Origin: an uncultured Bacteroidia bacterium
GTDB taxonomy: Bacteria; Bacteroidota; Bacteroidia; Bacteroidales; UBA932
Direction: 5' to 3'
DNA length: 64,000 nt
Assembly (NCBI GenBank): GCA_902766255.1
Contig: CACXCS010000086.1
Span: 62,001-126,000 of the forward strand
Part shown: positions 10,625 through 20,685 of the stretch, piece by piece
Numbering within the stretch: the stretch's first letter is position 1
How the letters are laid out: the number at the start of each line of letters is the position of its first letter
Notes under the pieces: model-generated
Databases searched by the model: none
The model's input: the letters and a program-made list of their open reading frames with translations, nothing else
What the model was told of the DNA's origin: nothing
Made by a program: the position numbers and the translations under genes

Positions 10625-11677
10625 TCAGGCAGTCTGGTCAAATGTGAATGCTTCCCAGGGAAGTTCAGCATCCTTGCCGTTGTCAAGCACTTCGGCAGCA
10701 TGCCGGAGCATGGGGTAAAGCGAAAGGTCGGCCTTTCCCAGTTCGGCTTTACGGACCATGGCTGCCCATACCCTGCGTGAGACCACAAGACTTTCGAGAG
10801 TTACACCGGCCAGAATCTGCAGGGCCTCCTCATAGGACTTGCCCTCACCGAGCAGTATGCCTATCTTGCGTGTGCGACCACCATATACCGTTACGTAGAG
10901 GTCGCCTATGCCGATGTTCTCGCAGTCGCGGCTGGCCCCCTGCATCTCAAGCAAATACCGCATCTCCTTGACTGCCTGATAGAAAGCAGCCGCCTGGGAA
11001 TTATAGTGCAGGCCGGCATCAGGACCATGATGACGGTTTACCAGACCTATGGTCATGGCTACTGCAAGGGCATAGCCGTTCTTGAGGGCAACAGCGCTTT
11101 CCAGGCCCTCCACATCGTTGGTAAGGGAAATATGATAGTAGGAAGTCTGCATGGCTTCCTTCATCATCTTGATAGTGGCTGTATCCTTGCCGCAGAATGC
11201 CACTTCGGTCTGGTCGTGGAAAACAAGCTCATAGCTGGTGCAAGGGCCGCCGATTGCGCAGATCTCGCGATTTATACCTCTCTTCGCAAGCTCCCTCTTC
11301 CAATACTCGGGATACGAAATCAAGCTTCCGTCTTCAAGGTTGATGAGGCCTTTGGTGACCGACAGCACCGGTACGGACGGATCGAGCTTGGAGAGAATTT
11401 TTTCGAGGAACCAGTCCACTCCGAAAGAACTCACGCCGCCGATTATGAAATCCGCACCTTCGGCAGCCTCCTTCCAATCCTCATAGTAGTAATATTTTAC
11501 GCCGTCAGGGAAGGGCCTGTCGAACTTGAGGTGCTGCCCTTTAGCCTTGCAGTTGTCAATAATGTCCCTGTCGAGATGTGTACCTACGAGACGCACTTCA
11601 TTTCCATTCTCGAAAGCCGGGAAAGCCAGAGCGGACCCCATCATTCCGGATCCGATGATAGTGATAACCTTTGACAT
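10625..11677 (-). CDS. gpsA: NAD(P)H-dependent glycerol-3-phosphate dehydrogenase
   Basis: 350 residues. The N-terminus MSKVITIIGSGMMGSALAF carries the GxGxxG nucleotide-binding loop; VTKGL and ESAVALKNGYALAVAMTIGL contain the conserved substrate and catalytic Lys regions, and GIGDLYVT..GGRTRKIG matches the C-terminal GpsA signature. It makes sn-glycerol-3-phosphate for phospholipid synthesis. The frame stays open 22 codons upstream, but those overlap the preceding gene and precede the nucleotide-binding fold, so the ATG at 11677, one base after the amylase stop, is preferred. Confidence 0.92.
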   Translation of the reverse strand: MSKVITIIGSGMMGSALAFPAFENGNEVRLVGTHLDRDIIDNCKAKGQHLKFDRPFPDGVKYYYYEDWKEAAEGADFIIGGVSSFGVDWFLEKILSKLDPSVPVLSVTKGLINLEDGSLISYPEYWKRELAKRGINREICAIGGPCTSYELVFHDQTEVAFCGKDTATIKMMKEAMQTSYYHISLTNDVEGLESAVALKNGYALAVAMTIGLVNRHHGPDAGLHYNSQAAAFYQAVKEMRYLLEMQGASRDCENIGIGDLYVTVYGGRTRKIGILLGEGKSYEEALQILAGVTLESLVVSRRVWAAMVRKAELGKADLSLYPMLRHAAEVLDNGKDAELPWEAFTFDQTA

Positions 11678-11678
11678 A

Positions 11679-12983
11679 TTATTTGCATTTGAGTAGTGAA
11701 TATCCATAAGCGGGAGCGAGCAGTACGGCCTCGTCCTTTTCAATTCCTGCGGCGACTTTTAGCTCCTGGGGTATAGTCAGTTCGGTTGTTACTGCCTTGG
11801 GAGTGAAATTGCAGAATACCAGCATGGCCTCAAGGCCGTTGTAACGCATAAAGGCGCTTGCACGGGCAGAATCGAATCCCGGAGCCGACAGGTTGCAGTA
11901 TCCCAGATCCCAGACGTTACCCTTGCTGAACAAAGGTGAACGTGCCAGAGTTGCCAGCCTCCTGTAGCATCCGAGTATATCTGCATCTGCATCGGGAAGT
12001 GGCTCTGCGTCATGGATGAACGCATTCAGATGCTCAAGGCCTGCTGGCTTGCACCAGTTGAATATGGACGTGCGGCCGTCGGGGCTTTCCGACGCATTCT
12101 CCCCTACTTCCTGCCCTGCATAGTACATCCACGATGCGCAGTTGAACAGCATGGCGTATGCAAGAGCAGCCCACATCTTGTCGGCACCTCCTGCAAAAGC
12201 GGATGAGGCTATGCGTTGTTCATCATGATTCTCAAGGAAATTGAGCATATTCGGCTGCAGGGAGCCGAGGAACTGCCAGTTCCAGCTGAGTTCCAGGGCG
12301 CTGCGGCTCCCGTCCAGGACGCCTCGCAGTATATCATATACTCCGGACTTGTCATACAGAAGGTCGAATCCGACCTCGTTGATGTAACGTGAGTAGTTTT
12401 CGCGCCCGTAAACCTCGGCGATGAAAAGAAGGTCGGGGTATTCAAGTTTGACTGTGTTGAGGAGCCGCCTGAGGGCATCCTGAGGCACGAGTTCCACCAT
12501 GTCGCAGCGGAAACCGTCCACTCCTGCTGCAGCCCAGAAGCGCAGGATCCTTTCAAACTCCTTGGCAGTAGAAGGATTAGACCAGTCTGCCTTGAGGGTG
12601 TCGGTCCAGTCACCATCGTGCCAGGAATATGTGGCGATTTGCCCATCGTAATCCTGAGCCACATGATTGGGGATTAAGTCTATGAGGCACTTTAGGCCGG
12701 CGGCGTGAACCCTTTCTGTCAAAGCTTTGAATGCGGCAATCCGGTCAGAGCCGCCGGAGACCAGGTATGGGTTTATGTCGTACCAGTCGCTTACAGCATA
12801 TGGTGAACCGGGATCTCCTTTGACGAAAGGCTTGCCTGAGGCATGGCGGGGTATCCCCGTGAACCAGATGTAATTAACACCAAGAGACTTTATATACTCA
12901 AAGTCGGCATCGGACCAGGAGTCAATCAAACCATCGCCCCATAACCTGGTAAGTACCTGATATATAATTATTTTATGGTCCAT
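11679..12983 (-). CDS. GH13 alpha-amylase-family glycoside hydrolase, cytoplasmic
   Basis: 434 residues without a signal peptide. The four GH13 regions are visible: IDLIPNH (Asp102, His107), GVDGFRCDMVE with nucleophile Asp161, FIAEVYG with acid/base Glu190, and ENHDEQR with Asp254. Substrate may be glycogen-derived or imported malto-oligosaccharide; the sequence does not settle the exact specificity. Its start overlaps the stop of the TamL-like gene by one base (TGATG), and gpsA follows after one base, so all belong to one minus-strand unit. Confidence 0.9.
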   Translation of the reverse strand: MDHKIIIYQVLTRLWGDGLIDSWSDADFEYIKSLGVNYIWFTGIPRHASGKPFVKGDPGSPYAVSDWYDINPYLVSGGSDRIAAFKALTERVHAAGLKCLIDLIPNHVAQDYDGQIATYSWHDGDWTDTLKADWSNPSTAKEFERILRFWAAAGVDGFRCDMVELVPQDALRRLLNTVKLEYPDLLFIAEVYGRENYSRYINEVGFDLLYDKSGVYDILRGVLDGSRSALELSWNWQFLGSLQPNMLNFLENHDEQRIASSAFAGGADKMWAALAYAMLFNCASWMYYAGQEVGENASESPDGRTSIFNWCKPAGLEHLNAFIHDAEPLPDADADILGCYRRLATLARSPLFSKGNVWDLGYCNLSAPGFDSARASAFMRYNGLEAMLVFCNFTPKAVTTELTIPQELKVAAGIEKDEAVLLAPAYGYSLLKCK

Positions 12984-15145
12984 CAGAAAGGATATCCAAC
13001 ACCAAAATGAAGAGCTGAACCGTTACGCCCCACCCATTCTGCAGGCGTTAGCCACCTGTGTCCGGCAGCCCTTGACGGCTCGTATAATTTGATGCCCCAG
13101 TCGAGCCGGAGCAGAATGAAATCAAGATTTAGTCTAAGGCCGATACCCCAGTCCGCCGCTATGGTCTGGGCCCACGGCAAATCGTCATCTAATCTAACCC
13201 TTTCAAGCATCCACACATTGCCGGCCTCGGCAAATAAGGCGGCTTCGAATTTCCAGAACATCTTCTGGCGGTACTCAAGGTCAAACTCCAGTTTCCAGTC
13301 ACCTGTCTGGCTTGGAATGGTAAAGATTTCCATCAGTTCATCAGCACCCGGGCCGAGCGCGCGTACCTGCCAGCCTCTCATGCTGCTGGCTCCTCCCACG
13401 TAGAAGTCCTTTTCAAAAGGCATGGATGCAGAGTTGTTGTAACCGCTACCTATACCGCCTGCCAGCCGCATGGCAAGCGAAGAACCTGGAGCGAAGCTTA
13501 TGCAATGACCAAGCTGCATGTCCACTCTGGCATACTGGGAATAGGTGAGTCCGAAAATTGTATGGTAATTGGTATTACTTTCAATGGGGAGCCATTTGTC
13601 AAACAAGGAGAAAACGTTTCCTGACAAATCCACCCCAAGACGTGCAAAACTGTAGGACCCCTTGGGGATAAGGTCCGTATCGCTCGTCCAGTAGACCTGG
13701 CCGCTCACTCCCGCATCGATATGGTCCGAGAAGGAATCCCACAAATATAGGTTTCTCAAGAGACTTATAAAGAAGTCAGTGGTCATGTTGTCTACCTTGA
13801 TGACCGAGAATCTTAATGGATAGAACTGATAAAAAAACTTTCGCTCCTGCCCTATATAGCCATAGCTCATATTGGTTATAAAACGGGTGAACTCAGGGCG
13901 GTTCTGGTAATTGAAAGCAGCCTGGAGCTCAGTACGCGGTATATTGGGACCATTGAACAGGCTGTATGGCAGGCCTACGAACCGCGGAAAGCTCAGACTT
14001 GCCGAAACACCGAATTCGTTCGCGCGGGTGGTAGTATTGGGCTGCCACTGGAAATTGCCGGAGAATCCAAGCGACAGCCATTCGCCTCCGTGAAAGAGAT
14101 TCTTGTTGTAAAAGCTCACATTGGGAGATATACCCAGCAAGCCCGAAGAGTTGGTGGATGCGTCGAGTGCCAGCTTGAATCCTTTCAGTTTGCTCTCGCC
14201 CATGTTTATGCGGCAGTCAACGGTGGTGCTGTCGACCGGCTGCATTTCTATTCCGACATTGTTGAAGAGGCGCAGGGAGGACAAACGGTTGTAGGTATTG
14301 TTGACCAGCTGCTCGCTGTAGGTATCACCAGGCTTGATAAGGCAGACGCGTTTGAGAACGTTTTCCCTGAAAGGTATTTGCGCAGAGTGACTTATGGTCA
14401 CCTCGCCGATATGATACTTCAGGAGTGGCTGGGCGTTGAACTCCGGTTCGTTACGAGTGTAGTTGCGGATCTCGTAGGTAAGGATATTGCGCGGGCCGAG
14501 AGTATCTGCAGTAAAAAAGTAGTTGTACTTGTTGAAACTGTAGTATCCAAGATTACGGAAATATGAGGTTCCCCTGACGGTTTCGGCCTCAAGGGACTTT
14601 TCCGAGAGCCAGTCTCCGGGCTTGACCTGGATATTGGGAAGATCGGCCTTGAAATCATCGGCAAACTCCCCTTCCGGCACTTTGAAAGCCAGGCTGTCTA
14701 TACGGGCGCGCTTGCCCGGCTTGACGAAGTATGTCACTTTGACCAGCCGCCGGACAGTGTCAACTTTAGAAGTTACCTCGGAGTTGTAATAGCCCAGATA
14801 ATCAAGGTGTTTCGCAATGTTCTCACAGGAACTGCCGACCTGGAAAGAATTGAAAACTACCGGCGCTACGCCGACGTTGCGCAGGGAACGGTTGATCCAG
14901 TCGTCTTTCGTGGGGTCGGACCAGTTATAAATGTTGAGCATCGGGCTCCAGCCAAAGATCAGATATGTGTTGGCCTGCTGCCTGACATACGATGACAAGT
15001 CTGAGGAAGTGACGCCGCTGCGCTTGTCTTCAATTTGTATCTTATTGGAAGCCAAGCGGTACTGCCCCTCCTGGAGCACTCTGGTGGTGCTGCAGGAAGC
15101 AAGCGTAATAAGTGCCAAAGTCAAATACAGACCGCGGTGCTTCAT
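12983..15145 (-). CDS. TamL-like BamA/TamA-family outer-membrane lipoprotein
   Basis: 720 residues from the ATG at 15145. MKHRGLYLTLALITLASC is a lipoprotein signal (lipobox LASC). Residues ~30-340 fit POTRA-type repeats (for example LKRVCLIKPGDTYSEQLVNNTYNRL), and the C-terminal ~370 residues form an Omp85 barrel ending in an aromatic residue (VGYPF). A lipidated TamA-like protein is the Bacteroidota TamL type, thought to act in outer-membrane assembly or envelope lipid transport. The frame continues 37 codons upstream, but the ATG at 15145 gives the signal peptide and overlaps the upstream methyltransferase stop by ATGA. No tamB is in the window. Confidence 0.85.
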   Translation of the reverse strand: MKHRGLYLTLALITLASCSTTRVLQEGQYRLASNKIQIEDKRSGVTSSDLSSYVRQQANTYLIFGWSPMLNIYNWSDPTKDDWINRSLRNVGVAPVVFNSFQVGSSCENIAKHLDYLGYYNSEVTSKVDTVRRLVKVTYFVKPGKRARIDSLAFKVPEGEFADDFKADLPNIQVKPGDWLSEKSLEAETVRGTSYFRNLGYYSFNKYNYFFTADTLGPRNILTYEIRNYTRNEPEFNAQPLLKYHIGEVTISHSAQIPFRENVLKRVCLIKPGDTYSEQLVNNTYNRLSSLRLFNNVGIEMQPVDSTTVDCRINMGESKLKGFKLALDASTNSSGLLGISPNVSFYNKNLFHGGEWLSLGFSGNFQWQPNTTTRANEFGVSASLSFPRFVGLPYSLFNGPNIPRTELQAAFNYQNRPEFTRFITNMSYGYIGQERKFFYQFYPLRFSVIKVDNMTTDFFISLLRNLYLWDSFSDHIDAGVSGQVYWTSDTDLIPKGSYSFARLGVDLSGNVFSLFDKWLPIESNTNYHTIFGLTYSQYARVDMQLGHCISFAPGSSLAMRLAGGIGSGYNNSASMPFEKDFYVGGASSMRGWQVRALGPGADELMEIFTIPSQTGDWKLEFDLEYRQKMFWKFEAALFAEAGNVWMLERVRLDDDLPWAQTIAADWGIGLRLNLDFILLRLDWGIKLYEPSRAAGHRWLTPAEWVGRNGSALHFGVGYPF

Positions 15146-15849
15146 CGTTGCCTCCTCCTGAATTCGGAAAGTATAATGGCGCAGGCTGTGGCCACGTTCA
15201 AAGACTCGGCGGTGGGGCCATCTGCGTACGAAGGGATACTCAGGCGCGATGAGCATTCTGCCGATACAAGGGAACTGATGCCGTTGGACTCGTTGCCCAT
15301 AATAATGAGGCCTTCGCCTGCGAGCGTTGCGGAATACATGTCCTGGCCGTCAAGGAATGAGCCGTAAACCGGAAAGCTGTCACGATGGAAGCGCCTGCAG
15401 ATTTCAGGAAGATCACAATACACCGTACTGACCCTGAATATAGAGCCCATAGAGGATTGAACCACTTTGGGATTGTATATCTCGACGCTGTCCATTGAAG
15501 CGAAGACCGTGCTTATGCCGAACCAGTCGGCCAGACGCAGCATGGTTCCCATGTTGCCAGGGTCGCGCACGGAATCAAGGCCCAGATACAATCCTCTTTC
15601 AAGGGCGAGGGCATGAGGCGCCGGCTTGTCCACGACGGCCAGCACGGGCGATGGCGTGCTGAGCTGACTTATTCGGGACATGGCCTCGGCACCGATTTCG
15701 GACTCTTTGTACACCGCCGCCACGTTGAAAGCCGATCCGAGAGCCTCTTCCACCATCTTCTCCCCCTCCACTACAAACTGTCCGTACTGATCACGGAACT
15801 TCTTGTCTTTTAGAGACTTTATTCGCTTTATTTCGGCGTTGGTGAGCAT
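15142..15849 (-). CDS. TrmH/SpoU-family RNA 2'-O-methyltransferase
   Basis: 235 residues. The N-terminal ~95 residues form the substrate-binding part (KDKKFRDQYGQFVVEGEKMV), and the C-terminal SPOUT domain has the three SpoU motifs: DSVRDPGNMGTMLRLADW, IIMGNESNGIS and SIPSYADGPTAESLNVATA. These build the knotted SAM site. The target nucleotide in rRNA or tRNA cannot be told from sequence. It is the first gene of the minus-strand unit running to gpsA, with a promoter-like CAAATTTA (TAAATTTG on the minus strand) 19 bases upstream. Confidence 0.92.
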   Translation of the reverse strand: MLTNAEIKRIKSLKDKKFRDQYGQFVVEGEKMVEEALGSAFNVAAVYKESEIGAEAMSRISQLSTPSPVLAVVDKPAPHALALERGLYLGLDSVRDPGNMGTMLRLADWFGISTVFASMDSVEIYNPKVVQSSMGSIFRVSTVYCDLPEICRRFHRDSFPVYGSFLDGQDMYSATLAGEGLIIMGNESNGISSLVSAECSSRLSIPSYADGPTAESLNVATACAIILSEFRRRQR

Positions 15850-15864
15850 ATTGTGAAAATTATC

Positions 15865-15896
15865 ATTGCAAATTTAACAATTAATTGTTAAGTTTG
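15865..15896 (+). promoter_or_regulatory. Promoter of the YegP-like gene
   Basis: ATTG at 15865-15868, a 20-base spacer and TAAGTTTG at 15889-15896. Start codon at 15924, giving a leader of about 23 bases. Confidence 0.65.
15869..15876 (-). promoter_or_regulatory. -7 element of the trmH-tamL-amylase-gpsA unit
   Basis: On the minus strand the bases read TAAATTTG, matching TAnnTTTG. The start codon lies 19 bases downstream. No convincing -33 box is seen. It is interleaved with the plus-strand promoter of the YegP gene. Confidence 0.55.
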
Positions 15897-15923
15897 CGAA
15901 AATCACGTTTTAATAATTCAGAA

Positions 15924-16256
15924 ATGGGAAAGTTTGTTATCACTCTCAGAAAGAACGGAGAATTCCAGTTCAACCTTAAGGCCACCAACGGCCAGGTCAT
16001 TCTCACCAGCGAGGGCTACGCCAAGAAGGATTCCTGCCTGAACGGCATCGAGTCCGTCAAGAAGAACGCCCCCATCCAGGAGCGTTACGAAATCAAAGAG
16101 GCCAAGAACGGCAAGCCTTTCTTCAACCTCAAGGCCAGCAACGGCCAGGTGATCGGCTCCAGCCAGATGTATGCCAGCGAGCGCAACATGCAGGCAGGTA
16201 TCGCTTCCGTCATGAAGAATGCCCCTGAGGCCCCCGTCATTGAAGAACTGGACTAA
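15924..16256 (+). CDS. YegP family protein (two DUF1508 repeats)
   Basis: 110 residues. Two near-identical units of about 50 residues each read GEFQFNLKATNGQVI...GYAKKDSCLNGIESVKKNAP and GKPFFNLKASNGQVI...MYASERNMQAGIASVMKNAP, the hallmark of the tandem DUF1508/YegP fold. The biochemical role of the family is not known. The frame is open 13 codons further upstream, but the ATG at 15924 sits properly behind the promoter and begins the conserved fold. The gene is a single unit ended by a strong hairpin. Confidence 0.88.
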   Translation: MGKFVITLRKNGEFQFNLKATNGQVILTSEGYAKKDSCLNGIESVKKNAPIQERYEIKEAKNGKPFFNLKASNGQVIGSSQMYASERNMQAGIASVMKNAPEAPVIEELD

Positions 16257-16270
16257 TTTTCCGTTTCAGT

Positions 16271-16310
16271 ACAATAAAGGCTGGCCCCCGGGTCAGCCTT
16301 TATTGTTTTA
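16271..16310 (+). terminator. Rho-independent terminator of the YegP gene
   Basis: ACAATAAAGGCTG (16271-16283) pairs with CAGCCTTTATTGT over 13 bp, followed by a short T-run (TTTT). It lies 14 bases after the stop. Confidence 0.8.
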
Positions 16311-16320
16311 AGAGACCATA

Positions 16321-16349
16321 ACTGCCGCCGGGAGAAGGCCGGCGGCAGT
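16321..16349 (-). terminator. Hairpin at the end of the phosphofructokinase gene
   Basis: ACTGCCGCCGG (16321-16331) and CCGGCGGCAGT (16339-16349) form an 11-bp GC-rich stem with a 7-base loop, located 29 bases past the stop of the minus-strand gene. A T-run is not obvious. Confidence 0.55.
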
Positions 16350-16377
16350 CAGGATAGGGATATGTTTAACCATCTGG

Positions 16378-17607
16378 TTACCAGTTAAGTATCTTCTTGA
16401 AGTCGTATGCTTCAGGATCGGCCACGTACTTCTTTGCTGTTTCATAATCGGCGGGAGTTATGAAGTGGCAGATGTGTGCGTAGTAGTTTGCTGCGATTCC
16501 GCCCTCGATGTCCACTCTGCGGGGAGGAATCTTGCCCTCGGCGTTCTGGAGGTCGTGCAGATACAAGGGGGAGGAATTGCCGAAAGCATCGACGTAAACC
16601 ATGCAGCCGGTCTCGCCTTTGCTGAAGAGGTTGTAGACACCCATTGCCAGCTCTGAGCAGTAAGTCAGGTCGTAGGCGATAGGGTCCTGGCAGCGCACGT
16701 CGTAACCAATCTCGACGGGTCTGGTTTTGACCTTGAGACCTATCTTCTTGAATTCTTTCTCCAGCAACTCATTGAACAATACTGCCTTGCTGATCTTGCC
16801 AAGTTCGGGATGGCCGTGCTCGTCGTAGGTCATGTGCACGCCGGCGGCCTTGATGTCATCGGCGGCCAGGTCATGGAAGACGCCTTCCGCTACCACCACG
16901 GTACCGTAGTCAATACCGAGAAGTTTGCGCTTGATTATGGCGGAGAGAGTGAGTTTTATAATTTTATCGATGGTGATGGAAGTCTTGTTGAACATCTCGG
17001 GGATGATGGTCATGGGGCAGTGTGTAGCCTCGCCGATTCCAAGGGCAAGATGTCCTGCGCTGCGTCCCATTGCAGATATCAGCAACCAGTTGCCGGAAGT
17101 GCGGGCATCCTCGTAGATGGTGCGGGCAAGGTGAGCTCCCTCCTGCTTTGCGGAGTTGAATCCGAAGGTCGGCGCGTTGCCGGGAAGAGGCAGGTCGTTG
17201 TCTATGGTTTTGGGAACGTGGATGTTGGCAATGGGGTATTTGCGTGCTTCAAGGAACTTGGCGATGCGGTTAGCGGTGGATGCTGTATCGTCGCCGCCGA
17301 CAGTCACGAGAAGCTTGATGTTGTTTTCCTGGAACAGGGCAAGGTTGAAACGCTGCTCGAAATCTTCATCGGTGGGTTTGAACCTGCTCATCTGCAGATA
17401 GGAACCTCCGCGGTTGAAATAAGCGTCAGCCTTGAAGAAGTCGATGTCCTCGGTGCGGGGAGTTTTGCTGAAAAGGCCGCTGTAGCCGCCGTGAAGGCCG
17501 ATTACGCGATAGCCGTTTGCAAGGAAAGTTTTAGCGACGGAGCATACGACGGTGTTCATGCCGGGCGCGGGGCCGCCGCCACAAAGGATGATAATGGAAT
17601 CTTTCAT
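16378..17607 (-). CDS. pfp: 6-phosphofructokinase, pyrophosphate-type active site
   Basis: 409 residues, cytoplasmic. The phosphoryl-donor loop reads VGGDDT (residues 103-108): the second Asp, in place of the Gly of ATP-dependent enzymes (GGDGS), is the known marker of PPi use. The sugar-phosphate motif PKTIDND is at 132-138, also typical of PPi-PFK, and SAMGRSAGHLALGIG follows. It interconverts fructose-6-phosphate and fructose-1,6-bisphosphate and would be reversible in vivo. It stands alone, divergent from ligA, with its own promoter. Donor choice is inferred from the motif only. Confidence 0.88.
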   Translation of the reverse strand: MKDSIIILCGGGPAPGMNTVVCSVAKTFLANGYRVIGLHGGYSGLFSKTPRTEDIDFFKADAYFNRGGSYLQMSRFKPTDEDFEQRFNLALFQENNIKLLVTVGGDDTASTANRIAKFLEARKYPIANIHVPKTIDNDLPLPGNAPTFGFNSAKQEGAHLARTIYEDARTSGNWLLISAMGRSAGHLALGIGEATHCPMTIIPEMFNKTSITIDKIIKLTLSAIIKRKLLGIDYGTVVVAEGVFHDLAADDIKAAGVHMTYDEHGHPELGKISKAVLFNELLEKEFKKIGLKVKTRPVEIGYDVRCQDPIAYDLTYCSELAMGVYNLFSKGETGCMVYVDAFGNSSPLYLHDLQNAEGKIPPRRVDIEGGIAANYYAHICHFITPADYETAKKYVADPEAYDFKKILNW

Positions 17608-17640
17608 GTTATTAAAAATAAGCTTACTTTCAAAATCTCA

Positions 17641-17648
17641 CAAAGTTA
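17641..17648 (-). promoter_or_regulatory. -7 element of the phosphofructokinase gene
   Basis: Minus strand reads TAACTTTG, 33 bases before the start codon at 17607. It lies back to back with the ligA promoter. Confidence 0.55.
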
Positions 17649-17660
17649 ATATTTTTTTGA

Positions 17661-19757
<2,097 letters not shown>

Positions 19758-19758
19758 T

Positions 19759-20685
19759 ATGCGCAGGCTCTTCGATTTGTTTACCGACAAGATATGGTCC
19801 ATCGACGCCACGAAAGTGGCGCAGGTGTCGAAGAGCTATGCCCGTACGGTCAATTTTGTCAAGATTATACGCATAACCATCAATACCTTTGCCGAAAACC
19901 GCATGGGATTCCAGTGCGTGGCGCTGAGCTACTTCGTAACGCTTGCACTCATTCCCCTGCTCGCTTTCCTGTTTGCGGTCACCGGCGGCATGGGCCTTTC
20001 GGGTTATCTCGATACCTTTCTCCTCACGCTTGCGGCCGATGTGGACAGCGACATGCTCATGCTGATAAAGGAGAAGGCCGGCAACATCATCAATATAGCC
20101 AAGAGCGGCGGGGTGGGAGTCATATCTGCGCTGATGTTCCTTTGGACGATTCTGTGGATGATGTTCCAGGTTGAAAGGGTTTTCAACAACGTCTGGGGCA
20201 TACGGAAGATTCCGCGCAAGATCTACAAGCGCTTCGGCTTCTACTTTCTCGTACTAATCCTCACGCCTTTCATCGTAGTACTGTTCGGTGTGGGTATTGC
20301 GTATTACATCAATTTCCCGAAGTACCTCGGACTCGATCTTACGGAGCTTCGATTCCTGCCCAAGATGCTGGGTTACATTGCATTCTTTGCTATTGTAACC
20401 TTCACTCTGAGCGCCATGTACAAATTCATTCCTGCAACAGAAGTCAAGTACAAATACGCTTTGCGTTCTGCCATTGTTGCGGGTATCGTATTCGTTCTTT
20501 TCCAGTATCTTTACCTCGAAACACAGGTCTTCGTGGCACGCCTCAATGCCGTGTATGGTGTTTTGGCCGCTATCCCTCTGTTCCTTATCTGGCTGAATTT
20601 CAGCTGGCAGATAATTATTTACGGCGCCGAACTAACGTACAGCTTCCAGAACATTTCCAATTATGGACTCCAGGAAAATCTATGA
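19759..20685 (+). CDS. YihY/BrkB-family inner-membrane protein
   Basis: 308 residues with about six membrane segments after a ~55-residue cytoplasmic start. The stretch ENRMGFQCVALSYFVTLALI and later KFIPATEVKYKYALRSAIVA and FLIWLNFSWQIIIYGAEL are typical of the YihY/BrkB family (formerly annotated ribonuclease BN in error). The cellular role is unknown; export of an envelope or metabolic compound has been suggested for the family. It starts two bases after ligA and overlaps the next gene by 23 bases, so it is in the same operon. Confidence 0.9.
   Translation: MRRLFDLFTDKIWSIDATKVAQVSKSYARTVNFVKIIRITINTFAENRMGFQCVALSYFVTLALIPLLAFLFAVTGGMGLSGYLDTFLLTLAADVDSDMLMLIKEKAGNIINIAKSGGVGVISALMFLWTILWMMFQVERVFNNVWGIRKIPRKIYKRFGFYFLVLILTPFIVVLFGVGIAYYINFPKYLGLDLTELRFLPKMLGYIAFFAIVTFTLSAMYKFIPATEVKYKYALRSAIVAGIVFVLFQYLYLETQVFVARLNAVYGVLAAIPLFLIWLNFSWQIIIYGAELTYSFQNISNYGLQENL

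Noticed and set aside
10559..10780. Small plus-strand frame after the V-ATPase operon
   Set aside because: It starts just before the terminator hairpin and then lies antisense to gpsA.
16810..17649. 279-codon plus-strand frame opposite the phosphofructokinase
   Set aside because: Shadow frame; would run across the divergent promoters and into the ligA leader.
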